Shown: positions 1 through 9,163 of the stretch, in pieces
Layout: every line of letters begins with the position of its first letter
Numbering within the stretch: the first letter of the stretch is position 1
DNA from: DATLXU01 sp035575515
GTDB lineage: Bacteria; Acidobacteriota; Blastocatellia; UBA7656
NCBI GenBank assembly: GCA_035575515.1
Contig: DATLXU010000095.1
Span: 1 to 57,121, forward strand
Direction: 5' to 3'
DNA: 57,121 bases
The notes under the pieces: generated by a model
The model's database searches: none
What the model was told of the DNA's origin: nothing
The model's input: the letters and a program-made list of their open reading frames with translations, nothing else
Made by a program: the position numbers and the translations under genes

Positions 1-1410
1 TGCCTGATTGACGCTCGGCAGGATGCGATTGTCGTCCGTGAAGTTATAGCGCCCGCTAAGCGTGTTGTTCGCAGTGAGGCGATCCGTAACCATGAACGAA
101 GCAACCGAGCCGTCCCCGTCGGCAGGCAGAATGGCCGTGTAAGTATTCACGCCGAATGGGCCGCCAGCATTATTAGGCAAGGGGAAGAACGAGAAGATGC
201 TCTGGCCGATCGGCGTCGCGCCGCGGGTCGTTGTAAACGAACTTAAACCTCCTCCCGGACCCTGTATAGTGAAAGCTGGCGTTAATGTGAAAAGGCGATC
301 TTCTGCCGTGGGCACTGCAAAATGTTGCTCGGTCGAAGACCGGATGCTCAAGTGTTCGTAGCTAGCGAAGAACTGAGCGCGGTCGCGTTTGATCGGGCCG
401 CCAAACACAAATCCCGCCTGCGTGCGCGTGAGCGGGTCTTCGCCGTCTGAAGCGCCGCCGAGAAAATCAAATGCGTTTCGCGCGTTCAGTTTGTTATGCG
501 TTAAGTATCCGTATGCTTGCCCATGAAACTGATTGCCGCCCCATCTCGACACGGCGTTCACCTGCGATCCGAAGTTGCGGCCAAACTCGGCGTTCCATAG
601 CAAAGTCGAAATTTGAAACTCCTGAACGGACTCGATTGGCTGCGGAACGAGCGCGACAAACCCCTGGCGGCGAACCCCTACATCGGGGTCATTATTATCT
701 GAGCCATCAATGTTGAAGTTGTTTGAGCGAGCGCGCATGCCATTAACCGAGAACTGGCCCGCAGAGCCTATGCCGAAACCTACTCCCGGTCCCTTGGCTC
801 CGGGCGTGTAAGGAGGCGGCGCTACGCCCGGAAGCAGAAACGCCAACTCGTCAAAAGAGCGCATCGTATTGCCGCCGCCTAAAGGCAATGTCCATAGCTG
901 AAGCGCGGTGAAGTTGCCTCCGCGCGTCACATCAGTTTTATTCACAAGCAAAGCCGATTCTGTTTGCGCGCCCTGAGCGGATGGCTGCTGAGTGCTCGGT
1001 GGTTGTTTCGCTTGAGATTGCGTCGTTGTATCACTTGTGCCAGCGGGCCGAATCGTAATATCCGGAGGCCTGATCTCAGTGGTCTGATTGAGCGGCACTC
1101 GAATGGTTACGGTGGCATCGCTGTAGCCCTGCTTGGAGGCAGTTACCGTGTAGGTGCCGGGATACAGAAAAGGACGGCGATAAGTGCCGTTCTCATCCGT
1201 TACTACCGCAACCGAGTTCCCGCTTTCAACGTTTGTGATGGTGACTTTAACCTCCGGCAGAAGGTGACCCGCCGCGTCGAATACTTTGCCGATTAGTTCA
1301 CCTGAAACTTGCGCCCTTGACGCTTTGACTGATGCAATACTTAAAAGCATAAAAGCTATGCTGGCAATAGCGAAAAACTTCCTCAGTGATGTTGGCATGA
1401 ATTCTCGCAT
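1..1410 (-). CDS. TonB-dependent receptor, Oar-like, N-terminal 470 residues (cut by window edge)
   Basis: The open frame runs from an ATG at 1410, with GGGGGA just upstream, off the left edge of the window without a stop. Residues about 8-32 form a signal peptide (FFAIASIAFMLLSIASV, then an ASRAQ cleavage region). Residues about 36-110 are a carboxypeptidase-regulatory-like beta sandwich (GKVFDAAGHLLPEVKVTITN). A Gln/Pro/Ser-rich linker and a plug-like region follow (SVNGMRARSNNFNIDGSDNN, QEFQ..., EFGRNFGSQVNAVSR, GNQFHGQAYGYLTHN). This order is typical of Oar/CarboxypepD_reg outer-membrane receptors, which are greatly expanded in Acidobacteriota and usually exceed 1000 residues. About half is therefore outside the window. 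The substrate cannot be told. The family call is firm, but a structural adhesin-like role as in Myxococcus Oar is possible. Confidence 0.85.
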   Translation of the reverse strand, partial: MREFMPTSLRKFFAIASIAFMLLSIASVKASRAQVSGELIGKVFDAAGHLLPEVKVTITNVESGNSVAVVTDENGTYRRPFLYPGTYTVTASKQGYSDATVTIRVPLNQTTEIRPPDITIRPAGTSDTTTQSQAKQPPSTQQPSAQGAQTESALLVNKTDVTRGGNFTALQLWTLPLGGGNTMRSFDELAFLLPGVAPPPYTPGAKGPGVGFGIGSAGQFSVNGMRARSNNFNIDGSDNNDPDVGVRRQGFVALVPQPIESVQEFQISTLLWNAEFGRNFGSQVNAVSRWGGNQFHGQAYGYLTHNKLNARNAFDFLGGASDGEDPLTRTQAGFVFGGPIKRDRAQFFASYEHLSIRSSTEQHFAVPTAEDRLFTLTPAFTIQGPGGGLSSFTTTRGATPIGQSIFSFFPLPNNAGGPFGVNTYTAILPADGDGSVASFMVTDRLTANNTLSGRYNFTDDNRILPSVNQA

Positions 1411-1699
1411 ATATCCCCCATAAAAAGCCTGTAGAGAGGCTGGTTTGAACTGAGTGTCAAGCGCGGGTCGTGCGACCTGTGCTGCTTTGTCGGTATTTCG
1501 TCCATTGCTTATGGATTTCCCATTTTAACAAGACGAAAAATACGGCTCTAACATTGCAAAATTAGCCGCGAAGACCTGCTTTCTCGTTGAAAGCGCCGTT
1601 GAGGCCTGGAAGTTGCGGCGACTGTCGAAATAAAGGGCCGGTATGTAGTCGCCTGTCAGTCAATGCTTGCGCGGAACCGTTGCGGCTCAACTGTTCGCG

Positions 1700-3139
1700 C
1701 TAGCGCGGCGGTTGCACGATTATGTCATCAACGGAGAAGACCTCCGATGCGACGCTGCGGAATCCTATACTCCCTATAGTGAAGAGATTGTTCGGGTCCT
1801 TGAAGACTCCGAGATTTTCGGTCACCCCTGTCGCAGCGGGTGTGATCTTATGCGTTATTTCACTTCCTGAAGCGTTTATCTCAATTGTATATTCGCCCCC
1901 GGCCTTGATCTCTGGCAGGACCGAAAACGAGACGATGGGGTTCTGCGGGTCGAACTTGTTATCGCGAACTATATACGCATTAAATCTCTTCGGAAATAAT
2001 CCCCCCGGTCCGGACAGGTAGAAGAGATAGTAATTGCTCGTGTCCTTCACGCGAACCGCCCAGGCAGCGCCCCCATCATTGACCATCTTCAAATAGAACG
2101 TCATGTAAAAGTCTCGGTAGTTATACCCGGTTGCGAATGCGACGGTCGTGGCGTTGGCGACTTCGAGGCGACCTGCTTTGCGGCTAAAACCGGTCGGCGG
2201 CGCCGTCCATTTGCCCATGCCGATTGCAAAATCATCTGTGAATGCGGCAGACGTAGCCTTTGGCGTGAGCTTCTTTTCAAGCACAACGCGCTTGCCCGCT
2301 TCAAACACAAACGTCTCCTTGTAGTCTTCGCAATCGTCTCTGACAAGGTGAATTTCGTGCGTGCCTATCTTGACATTCGGCCATCGCAATCTGCCTTCAG
2401 GGCTGGTCTCGCCTATCTGCATATTATCCAGATAGACCTTCGTTGATGAATCGGTGATGACCTCAAGCTCTGCGACCGCCTCGCGAAATACAGGCGTGTA
2501 TGTCGTAACAGAACCGCCTTCAACCCTGACGTTTACCCTGTCAAGCGGCAGGTAATTCGGCTGCTCAATATGAATCGTATAAGAGCCTTTAGGCACATTT
2601 TCAATCTCGATCTGGTTCTCATTCTTCTTTATGTTGATCTTCGCGCCGAAAGCTTCGGGCTTTTTGCCGTTCAGAAGTATCAAAGCTTCGGACACAACCG
2701 GGCCAATGACGAGCGAGCCGGTCAGAGGCGTAAGCTCTATTTGCACGATGTTTGCCTGAGGGGGCTTTATATCAACAGGCCCTTTCGCAGAGGCTGCTTC
2801 GTAGCCGCTGGCTGAGACCTCCACCAAATACCTGCCTCGCGGAAGCTCTGCGCGGAACTCGCCATCTTTTGCCTGATGGTTGGCTCGAACGATCCCTCTT
2901 GCATCTTTGATTACGACTTTCGCGTCAGGCGGGTCGGTTATCACGAAAAGCACGCCGTTGGTTGGAAGCTTCGCCTTCACATCTCCTCTGGGCTGCGGCG
3001 GTTTCGCAGGAGTGGTCTTTTCCTTGCGATTGATAATAACGTCTTGCAGCGAAAAGGCCTGAGGCGCGACCACACATGCCGCTATCGCAAATACGAATAG
3101 CCACCGAAATGGATGTGAGGATGATATTGCTCGTTTCAT
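1700..3139 (-). CDS. Secreted PEGA-domain protein with C-terminal jelly-roll-like domain
   Basis: This 479-residue protein has an N-terminal signal peptide (hydrophobic WLFVFAIAACVVAPQAF). Three PEGA-like beta-rich repeats then follow, at about 60-125 (DPPDAKVVIKDARG...GRYLVEVSASGYE), 135-220 (GSLVIGPVVSEALILLNGKK...GSYTIHIEQPNYLP) and 220-290 (ITDSSTKVYLDNMQIGETSPEG). The last 180 residues (DDFAIGMGKWTAPPTGFSR to FSVDDIIVQPP) resemble a concanavalin-like/DUF1080-type beta sandwich. PEGA domains are often found in the periplasmic parts of Ser/Thr kinases or as surface proteins, and a kinase gene follows downstream on the same strand. The start is the ATG at 3139, where no strong ribosome site is visible. 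The function is unknown; the domain calls rest on motif shape. Confidence 0.75.
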   Translation of the reverse strand: MKRAISSSHPFRWLFVFAIAACVVAPQAFSLQDVIINRKEKTTPAKPPQPRGDVKAKLPTNGVLFVITDPPDAKVVIKDARGIVRANHQAKDGEFRAELPRGRYLVEVSASGYEAASAKGPVDIKPPQANIVQIELTPLTGSLVIGPVVSEALILLNGKKPEAFGAKINIKKNENQIEIENVPKGSYTIHIEQPNYLPLDRVNVRVEGGSVTTYTPVFREAVAELEVITDSSTKVYLDNMQIGETSPEGRLRWPNVKIGTHEIHLVRDDCEDYKETFVFEAGKRVVLEKKLTPKATSAAFTDDFAIGMGKWTAPPTGFSRKAGRLEVANATTVAFATGYNYRDFYMTFYLKMVNDGGAAWAVRVKDTSNYYLFYLSGPGGLFPKRFNAYIVRDNKFDPQNPIVSFSVLPEIKAGGEYTIEINASGSEITHKITPAATGVTENLGVFKDPNNLFTIGSIGFRSVASEVFSVDDIIVQPPR

Positions 3140-3393
3140 ACCGGTAAGCGCTTGAGGATTGACGTTTTGTAATCCTCTGCTGAGTCTATCAGGTCAAAAA
3201 TGATCGTTCGCCATTAAATGGCAGAATGTGGAGAAACATTTCAACTTCGGACCACGGCACGTCATGCTATAACACAATATCTGAGCGATGACAATCGGTT
3301 TTATTTGAAAAGGAAGGGAATTTTGTCGCAGGCTACGACGGCGTGGTTGCTAACTTTATCCGAACAGGTCCGCGCACACGCCGCGAAATGATC

Positions 3394-5466
3394 TCATTGC
3401 TGAGGCACGTCCCTCACGCAGCGAAACCCTATAGTTGGAAGCATCGCATCAGGCGGGACGCGCAGCTTTCTCGTCACTCTCGCAAATTCCGCAACTGTGC
3501 CTTTGAAATTGGCAAACTCGGACGGGTTTTCATAGTTCGCCCCGCGCACAATCACCTTGCCCGTGTTAGTGTCCACTGAGCTTGTCCATTCCGATACATT
3601 GCCAGCCATGCCGATAACATTGAATGGACTTTTATCACTCGAAAAGGCATTGACCGCCGTCGCTTTCTGCCCATTTATGTTCGCAAGATTTGGCTTGAAC
3701 TCTTTGCCCCAAGGGTAGAGCCTGCCATCACTGCCTCGCGCAGCGTACTCCCATTCGACTTCTGTCGGGAGCCGTTTTTCAGCCCATTGAGCATAAGCCT
3801 GCGCATCAGTCCAACTGATTACTGTTACAGGCCGCTCACCTTCGCCCGGTTTGAACTTGCCCGCCTTCCATTCATCAGGCCAGCCTTCCGGCCATCGAGA
3901 GTATTTTTTTTCAACGACGAATTTATAGTAATCCCGGTTGGTCACCTCATACTGATCCATGTAGAAAGAGTTGACCGGTACTTGGCGGACTGGCTGCTCA
4001 AATTCGTCGCCCTTCGGATTGCCCATTAAAAACGTGCCGCCGGTCACCAGCACCATACCGGCTGGCGCAGGCGGTATCGCTCTCGGTTCGCTCTTTGTCC
4101 CCGTTTTGCTGTCGGCTTCGCCGCCGCTCGCGGTCTTATTCAATTGAGCCTGTTTTGGCCGCGTCAAAAAATATATGCTTACGATTGCTCCAACTATTAA
4201 AAGAGCGACGAAGGCGATAAAAAGACCCCTCCTCGATTTTGGCGGCTCGCTGATTATGGCCGGGACGCGACCAGCTTGCGATTGGCTGCCGGATTGCCTG
4301 GACATATCAACTTGTCCCGGTGTTGTGATGCCAGCCTGTTGTGGCCCGCCTGACCATGGAGTTGCAGCCGAAGCCGCGCCTGCCGCGCCCACTTGCCCCA
4401 TAGATATGTCAGGAACGCCAGCTTGAGGCGGCGGCGGAGGCGTCCTGTAGCTCTGGTCTGTTGGCGTATTCAACGTGAAGCCGGTTTGAGGCGTTCTCGT
4501 TCCGAGCAGCTTAAGCTCTATGCCTGCATGGAATAATGCCGTTTCAAATTCCTGCGCGAGTTCAATTGCGGTCGAGGGCCGGTCTTCGCGCTTCTTTCTT
4601 AACGCGCGCAGCACGACGTTTTCAATCGGCTCAGGCAGTCCGGGACGCAACTGGTGCGGCGGCTTCGGCGGTTCGTGCGTCTGCTTCAATGCAACGCCCA
4701 TCGGCGTCGAAGCCTGAAAGGGAACCTGGCCGGTCAACATCTCATAGATGATTATTCCGAGACTGTAAATATCAGAGCGCGCGTCCAGCTCGTCGCCCAG
4801 GCACTGCTCGGGCGACATATAATATGGAGTCCCGACGATCATCCCCTGCTGAGTGAGATTCTCTACATTAGATGTCTTCAGCTTGGCGATGCCAAAATCG
4901 AGCACCTTCACATGGTCGAGGCCGTTCTCTGATTTCAAAAGCCAGATATTATCGGGTTTAAGGTCGCGATGGATTATCCCCTTCGAGTGCGCTGCATGAA
5001 GCGCCTGGCAAATCTGCTGCGTTATGATGAAGCACTCTTCAAAATCGAGGTATCGCTCCTGCTTGATCCTCTCTCTCAACTCTTCGCCTTCGAGAAGCTC
5101 CATCACGAGATAAGCGATGCCGCCTTCTTTTGTCACTCCGAAATCCGTCACGGCCACGGCGTTCGGGTGGCGCAGCAGAGCCGCCGCCCGCGCTTCTCTG
5201 CGGAATCGTTCGAGCGCCATTGTGTCGGAAGCAAGATGAGAGTGGAGTATCTTGATTGCAACCGTGTGGTCCATGTGGATGTGGGTCGCCTTGTAAACCT
5301 TGCCCATCCCGCCTATGCCGATCTTCTCTTCGATGCGGTACTTGTCGTCGAGTATGAGACCAATCAACTTATCGGTAGCCTCAACTGAAAGGAGAGGTTG
5401 CCCGTCGAACGGGCAGAAAGACAGTTGGTCTTTCATCTCTCTCTTGCATTCTGGGCATTGTTTCAT
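3394..5466 (-). CDS. Membrane Ser/Thr protein kinase with N-terminal zinc ribbon and C-terminal FGE-sulfatase-type domain
   Basis: A Hanks-type kinase of 690 residues. Residues 4-20 form a zinc ribbon (CPEC...CPFDG). The kinase domain spans about 35-300 with the glycine loop IGIGGMGKVYKA, VAIKIL lysine, HRDLKPDN catalytic loop, DFGIAK and the SPEQ motif. A Pro/Gln-rich linker leads to a transmembrane helix (FIAFVALLIVGAIVSIYFL). The outer domain at about 480-690 has FGE/SUMF1-type hallmarks (VTGGTFLMG, YEVTNRDYYKFV, RLPTEVEWEYAARG, YPWG, GNVSEW, IGFRCVRD). The start was set at the ATG at 5466, preceded by GGTGGGAGA. A frame continues upstream to 5511 but lacks a ribosome site. The outer domain most likely senses or binds a ligand rather than making formylglycine, since fused copies usually do so; this is inference. 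Confidence 0.92.
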   Translation of the reverse strand: MKQCPECKREMKDQLSFCPFDGQPLLSVEATDKLIGLILDDKYRIEEKIGIGGMGKVYKATHIHMDHTVAIKILHSHLASDTMALERFRREARAAALLRHPNAVAVTDFGVTKEGGIAYLVMELLEGEELRERIKQERYLDFEECFIITQQICQALHAAHSKGIIHRDLKPDNIWLLKSENGLDHVKVLDFGIAKLKTSNVENLTQQGMIVGTPYYMSPEQCLGDELDARSDIYSLGIIIYEMLTGQVPFQASTPMGVALKQTHEPPKPPHQLRPGLPEPIENVVLRALRKKREDRPSTAIELAQEFETALFHAGIELKLLGTRTPQTGFTLNTPTDQSYRTPPPPPQAGVPDISMGQVGAAGAASAATPWSGGPQQAGITTPGQVDMSRQSGSQSQAGRVPAIISEPPKSRRGLFIAFVALLIVGAIVSIYFLTRPKQAQLNKTASGGEADSKTGTKSEPRAIPPAPAGMVLVTGGTFLMGNPKGDEFEQPVRQVPVNSFYMDQYEVTNRDYYKFVVEKKYSRWPEGWPDEWKAGKFKPGEGERPVTVISWTDAQAYAQWAEKRLPTEVEWEYAARGSDGRLYPWGKEFKPNLANINGQKATAVNAFSSDKSPFNVIGMAGNVSEWTSSVDTNTGKVIVRGANYENPSEFANFKGTVAEFARVTRKLRVPPDAMLPTIGFRCVRDVPQQ

Positions 5467-5635
5467 CAAAGGTCTCCCACCGGAGCAATCAGAGGCCGCT
5501 TGGCGAGCCATATCCTACATTAGGCTCTCATAGGTGTCAATTTTTTCGCAATTCGCTTTCTACAGCTATCGCACTTGATTGATCGTCTATCGTTCGGATG
5601 ATTATGAATGAATAAAAGAGCGCCTAAGCCGACGG

Positions 5636-6892
5636 TCAATCGCCTTGCTCCTTTTGATGTTTCTGGTCGCGCGTGACCAGACCATAATCTTCGGCCTGTT
5701 TGGTCAAACGCTCCTCGGCCTCTTCGATTCTTGTCCAGTCCTTTGACTTCATCTGATTGAATTGCTCAATCAACTCTTTCTGCTTAATCAGCAACTCAAG
5801 CATCTGGTCGCGCTGGCGGTCGAAATGCTCGTTATTGGTCCTGGGCAGATCCTTTATCTGTTCAATCCCGCGCTCGGCTGCTTCGAGCGCAGGCTTCGTA
5901 TCCGCGCCAGCGTCTCTTTCTTGCAGAACTTTCTCGAACGAATTGAACGTTTCAACAAGCGCCTCATTGGCCGCAGTCATCCGATCATCGTAATCCTTCG
6001 CGCGCTCCGAAGGGTTCATTGCCAGATTGTCGAAGCTCAGTTTCGGCCCGTTGTAGTTTGCAAACGCTGAGATGAACGAATAGAGCACAACACCCATCAG
6101 CAAAATCTGAATCGCTCGCCAAACGCCAGCCGTCACTCTTTCCTGTGGCCGCTTGTATGGAATCACGAGCGCAAGCAGAATGCCCGACACAAGCCCTCCA
6201 ATGTGAGCCGCGTTGTCTATGATGCTCACGGAAAAACCGAACGCCAGGTTGATGGCGATGATGGGAATAACGCGCCGCTTGATCTCTCTGCTAAGTTGTT
6301 CGGGAATCTCTCTTCGATATCGAAATGCGAAAGTAGCCATCACGCCGAACAATCCGAAGATCGCGCCCGATGCTCCGGCAGAAAGATTGTCGCTCGAAAA
6401 GTAACTCGCAACCGAGCCGACCAGTCCGGTCAATAGATAGAGGATGACGAAGCGAGCCGACCCGTAAATTCTTTCGATCTCCATCCCGATTATCCACAGC
6501 GCGTAGTTGTTCAATAGAAGATGAAGAAAACCGATGTGGAGAAACATCATCGTGATGAGCCGCCAGTACTGGTGCTCGCGCGCGATGAGAGAATTCACCT
6601 TCGCGCCGAACGCGGCGAGCGTAACAGGGTCGGCTTCGGTCGCGCCCATTCCGCCCGCAAGCCATTCGAGGAAGAATACGCCGACGTTGATGCCGATGAT
6701 GATTAACGTGAAAGGATTCGAGCGTGTGATGAGAGCGTTAAAGAATCGCCGTCCCTTCGCTTCTTCCTGTTGGGCGACCATGACCTCAACGGAATTGAAT
6801 CCGCAGTAGGGACAATCGGCTCTATCGGCGGGAACGAGATTGCCGCAGCCGGGGCAGACTCTGAATCGTGGCTCGTTGACAGTTGGCTCCAA
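5636..6892 (-). CDS. Rhomboid-family intramembrane serine protease with N-terminal zinc ribbon and C-terminal helical tail
   Basis: This 418-residue protein starts with a zinc ribbon (CPGCGNLVPADRADCPYCG, residues 13-31). A rhomboid core follows with about six or seven membrane segments. The serine motif GASGAIFGLFG and a later helix with AHIGG supply the catalytic Ser-His dyad, and HIGFLHLLLNNYALW matches the conserved H-x-x-x-N region. About 140 charged residues at the C-terminus (KAALE...LIKQKELIEQFNQMKSKDW) look helical and cytosolic. The first usable codon is TTG at 6892. No ribosome site is seen, and heptamer-like repeat element A starts only 4 bases upstream. The substrate is unknown. 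Confidence 0.9.
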   Translation of the reverse strand: MEPTVNEPRFRVCPGCGNLVPADRADCPYCGFNSVEVMVAQQEEAKGRRFFNALITRSNPFTLIIIGINVGVFFLEWLAGGMGATEADPVTLAAFGAKVNSLIAREHQYWRLITMMFLHIGFLHLLLNNYALWIIGMEIERIYGSARFVILYLLTGLVGSVASYFSSDNLSAGASGAIFGLFGVMATFAFRYRREIPEQLSREIKRRVIPIIAINLAFGFSVSIIDNAAHIGGLVSGILLALVIPYKRPQERVTAGVWRAIQILLMGVVLYSFISAFANYNGPKLSFDNLAMNPSERAKDYDDRMTAANEALVETFNSFEKVLQERDAGADTKPALEAAERGIEQIKDLPRTNNEHFDRQRDQMLELLIKQKELIEQFNQMKSKDWTRIEEAEERLTKQAEDYGLVTRDQKHQKEQGD

Positions 6893-6896
6893 AGTA

Positions 6897-7018
6897 AATC
6901 AGGGGGCAGGGGCCGGGAGTCAGGGGGCAGGGTCAGAATGGCTGTTGGCTTGAAACCGGCTCTGGGAGCCTATTTCAAGTCGGCTACTGTCCTGACCTCC
7001 GACCCCTGACCCCTGATT
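6897..7018. repeat. Inverted repeat element A between thiolase and rhomboid genes
   Basis: Two 28-nt arms (6897-6924 and 6991-7018) are inverted copies with few mismatches, built on GGGTCAG/GGGGCAG-type heptamers. The intervening 66 bases hold a smaller nested palindrome (CTTGAAA ... TTTCAAG and GGCTC ... GAGCC). On the transcribed strand, the first arm overlaps the thiolase stop codon and the second ends 4 bases before the rhomboid TTG start. Confidence 0.85.
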
Positions 7019-8198
7019 AGAACGCTTCAACAATCATTGCTATGCCCTGACCGCCGCCTATGCAGGCTGTCGCAAGGCCGTATTTTTTGCCGCGCCTTCT
7101 CAATTCAAGAAGAACCGTTAGAACAAGCCTTGTGCCCGATGCGCCGAGCGGGTGGCCGAGAGCTATTGCGCCGCCATTGACATTGGTCTTTTCACGATCA
7201 AGCCCAAGCTCGCGCTCAACTGCAAGGTATTGGCCCGCGAATGCTTCGTTCACTTCGATTAAATCAATGTCGTTCAGCGTGAGACCGGCTTTTGCGAGCG
7301 CCTGCTGCGATGCGGGAACTGGACCGATGCCCATTATCTCAGGCGGCACGCCAGCGACGGCCCACGAGACTATTCGACCGAGCGGGCGCGATTCTGTTTT
7401 TCGCGCCGTCTCTTCGTCGGCAATGACAACACAGGCCGCCCCGTCAACAATGCCTGATGCGTTGCCCGCCGTTACGAACCCGTCTTTTGAGAATGCGGGC
7501 TTGAGCTTTGCCAGCCCTTCCATCGTCGTGTCAGGCCGCAGGTGATCGTCGCGCTCGAACAGCGTCACGCCCTTTTTGCCTTTGATTTCAACGGGGATGA
7601 TTTCATCGTTGAAGCGGCCCGCTTCCCATGCAGCAGCCGCGCGCTTCTGGCTCGTGAGCGCAAATTCGTCCTGTTCTTCGCGCGTGATGTCGTATTTGCG
7701 CGCGAGGTTTTCCGCGGTCTGCGCCATGTAGTAGCCGCAGTATGAATCCATCAACGAAACCATCAGCGAGTCTTCGAGCTTGCCTTCGCCCAATCGAAGC
7801 CCCCATCGCGCGCCGCGAATGACGTGAGGGGCTTGGCTCATTGATTCCATGCCGCCCGCAAGAACTGTGCTTGCTTCGCCGAGTTGAATCATCTGCGCGC
7901 CGCTGATGATTGATTGAATGCCTGAGCCGCACAAACGATTGACTGTGAGCGCGGGCTTTTCAATAGGAACGCCTGCGCGCAGCGCGACGTGGCGCGCACC
8001 GTAGATTGCGTCCGCCGATGTCTGCATCGCATTGCCGATTACTGTGTGGTCAATCTGTTCGGGCGAAACGTTCGTTCGTTCGAGCGCAGCGCGAGCGGCA
8101 ATTGCGCCAAGCTCGTTTGCGGTGAGGTCGCGCAGCGCGCCGCCGTATTCGCCCATCGGCGTTCGCGCGCCGCCAAGTATCAAAATATCTTTTGCCAT
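7017..8198 (-). CDS. Acetyl-CoA C-acyltransferase (thiolase)
   Basis: A 393-residue thiolase that condenses or cleaves acyl-CoA (acetoacetyl-CoA synthesis or beta-oxidation) in the cytosol. The nucleophilic Cys lies in NRLCGSGIQSI, the C-terminal His in GGAIALGHPLGASGTR and the second Cys in ATACIGGGQG, so all catalytic residues are present. Length and motif order fit the biosynthetic/degradative type II family (AtoB/PhaA-like), but the specific substrate cannot be told. The ATG at 8198 was chosen because GGAG sits 6 bases upstream. A TTG 12 bases earlier overlaps that site and is rejected. It stands alone, without other beta-oxidation genes next to it. Confidence 0.95.
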   Translation of the reverse strand: MAKDILILGGARTPMGEYGGALRDLTANELGAIAARAALERTNVSPEQIDHTVIGNAMQTSADAIYGARHVALRAGVPIEKPALTVNRLCGSGIQSIISGAQMIQLGEASTVLAGGMESMSQAPHVIRGARWGLRLGEGKLEDSLMVSLMDSYCGYYMAQTAENLARKYDITREEQDEFALTSQKRAAAAWEAGRFNDEIIPVEIKGKKGVTLFERDDHLRPDTTMEGLAKLKPAFSKDGFVTAGNASGIVDGAACVVIADEETARKTESRPLGRIVSWAVAGVPPEIMGIGPVPASQQALAKAGLTLNDIDLIEVNEAFAGQYLAVERELGLDREKTNVNGGAIALGHPLGASGTRLVLTVLLELRRRGKKYGLATACIGGGQGIAMIVEAF

Positions 8199-8345
8199 AA
8201 CAAGCTCCAATCAAGAATGAATGCTCAAACAGCTTCATCCTAAATTAGCAGAAGCATCAGAAGCGTTCAAATCATGAAGCTCAATGATGGTAGGATTGGT
8301 GTGATGTTAGCGCGGAATATATTTCGCTACCTATAAACTCGAAGA

Positions 8346-9056
8346 TTATGGTTCCGCGCCGTATTCCGTGTATTCGCGCTCGATGATTTCGCCGGGTCGC
8401 GGCGGTTCTTTAACGAGGCTCAATGCGTCGCGCAGGACTTTTTTGTGAAGCTCTTTCTGGAAAGGGCGACCGAGCGCGTTGCCTATCTTAAAATCTTTGG
8501 GATAGAGCGCGCGAGGCGGGCGCATCTGCCGAGACGCTTCGGGACTCACCGTAATCAGCACGGTTGAAAGACCGCGCATCTCGATTTCACGCTGGACCGC
8601 AACGACCGTGCGGTGACATACCTGCGGTCAGCCGCCCGTCAGCACTATGATGTCAGCCCGCGACTTCTTATCAATCTCTTCGGCAATCTGCGGCGCGGTC
8701 TCTTCATACATTCGCTTGAGCTGCATGGTGTAGCCCATAAATCCGATGTGCTCACGCGCTTCGCCGCCTATGAATCCTTCCGCGACAAGCTCGCGCAGCG
8801 CATCAATCGGAAAGACTACGTTGATGTCGCGGTCTGCGTCCGAGTGGTCGTAGTGATGATGCGTGACCATAAGGTCCGAAGCCTGCGCATCGCTGCCGAT
8901 GATCCTGAACGTCAGGTCGCCAAGCTCGTCTGCGATGTTGAAAGCCTGTTGATCTTTGCGGTGTACGCCAGCTGCGGTGACGATTGCGACCGTCGCGCGC
9001 GCGAGCTCGCGCTCATAAGGAGTGAAGGGAACGCATTTGCGAGAGAGTTCTGCCAT
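8346..9056 (-). CDS. GrdB-family (glycine/betaine/sarcosine/D-proline reductase selenoprotein B-like) protein with in-frame UGA read as selenocysteine
   Basis: A single reading frame of 236 residues if the UGA at 8630-8628 (codon 143) is read as selenocysteine. Before it the protein reads ...RADIIVLTGG, and after it PQVCHRTVVAVQREIEMRGL, giving GG-Sec-x-x-x-CH, the site at which this family carries Sec or Cys. The N-terminal half has VAIVTAAGVHRKDQQAF and THHHYDHSDADRDINVVFPI, both typical of the short GrdB-like family found outside clostridia. Homology continues in the same frame across the UGA, so this is one gene rather than two. A hairpin starts right at the UGA (see the separate entry). 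The start ATG at 9056 has a weak ribosome site. A hairpin separates it from the upstream selenoperoxiredoxin. The substrate is unknown; a reductive redox role is inferred from the family. Confidence 0.88.
8595..8630 (-). promoter_or_regulatory. Candidate bacterial SECIS hairpin in the GrdB-like gene
   Basis: In the transcript the bases beginning with the G of the UGA (GACCGCA, 8629-8623) pair perfectly with TGCGGTC (8601-8595), closing a 21-base interior. That interior contains a small ACC-GCAC-GGU apical hairpin about 14-23 bases after the UGA. A guanine-bearing loop at this distance is what bacterial SelB elements require. Structure was judged by eye, not folded. Confidence 0.65.
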
Positions 9057-9087
9057 GGCGAATTTACCGAGTGAAGTAACTGCTGGC

Positions 9088-9139
9088 CGGAGCCGCCGTC
9101 ATTTCAAACTTGAGATTTGAAATCAAGATGGCGGCTCCG
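9088..9139. terminator. Long hairpin between the two selenoprotein genes
   Basis: CGGAGCCGCC (9088-9097) pairs perfectly with GGCGGCTCCG (9130-9139), and inside it ATTTCAAA pairs with TTTGAAAT around a short loop. No U-run follows on the minus strand. It may therefore be a processing or attenuation hairpin rather than a classic Rho-independent terminator. Confidence 0.6.
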
Positions 9140-9163
9140 AGCAATCGAACATCATTCTGAGAC

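Noticed and set aside
8346..9056. Two separate short genes instead of one, broken by a stop at 8628
   Set aside because: The two parts are in the same frame, together match one family and meet at its Sec/Cys site, with a hairpin at the UGA; this favours read-through as Sec over a broken gene.
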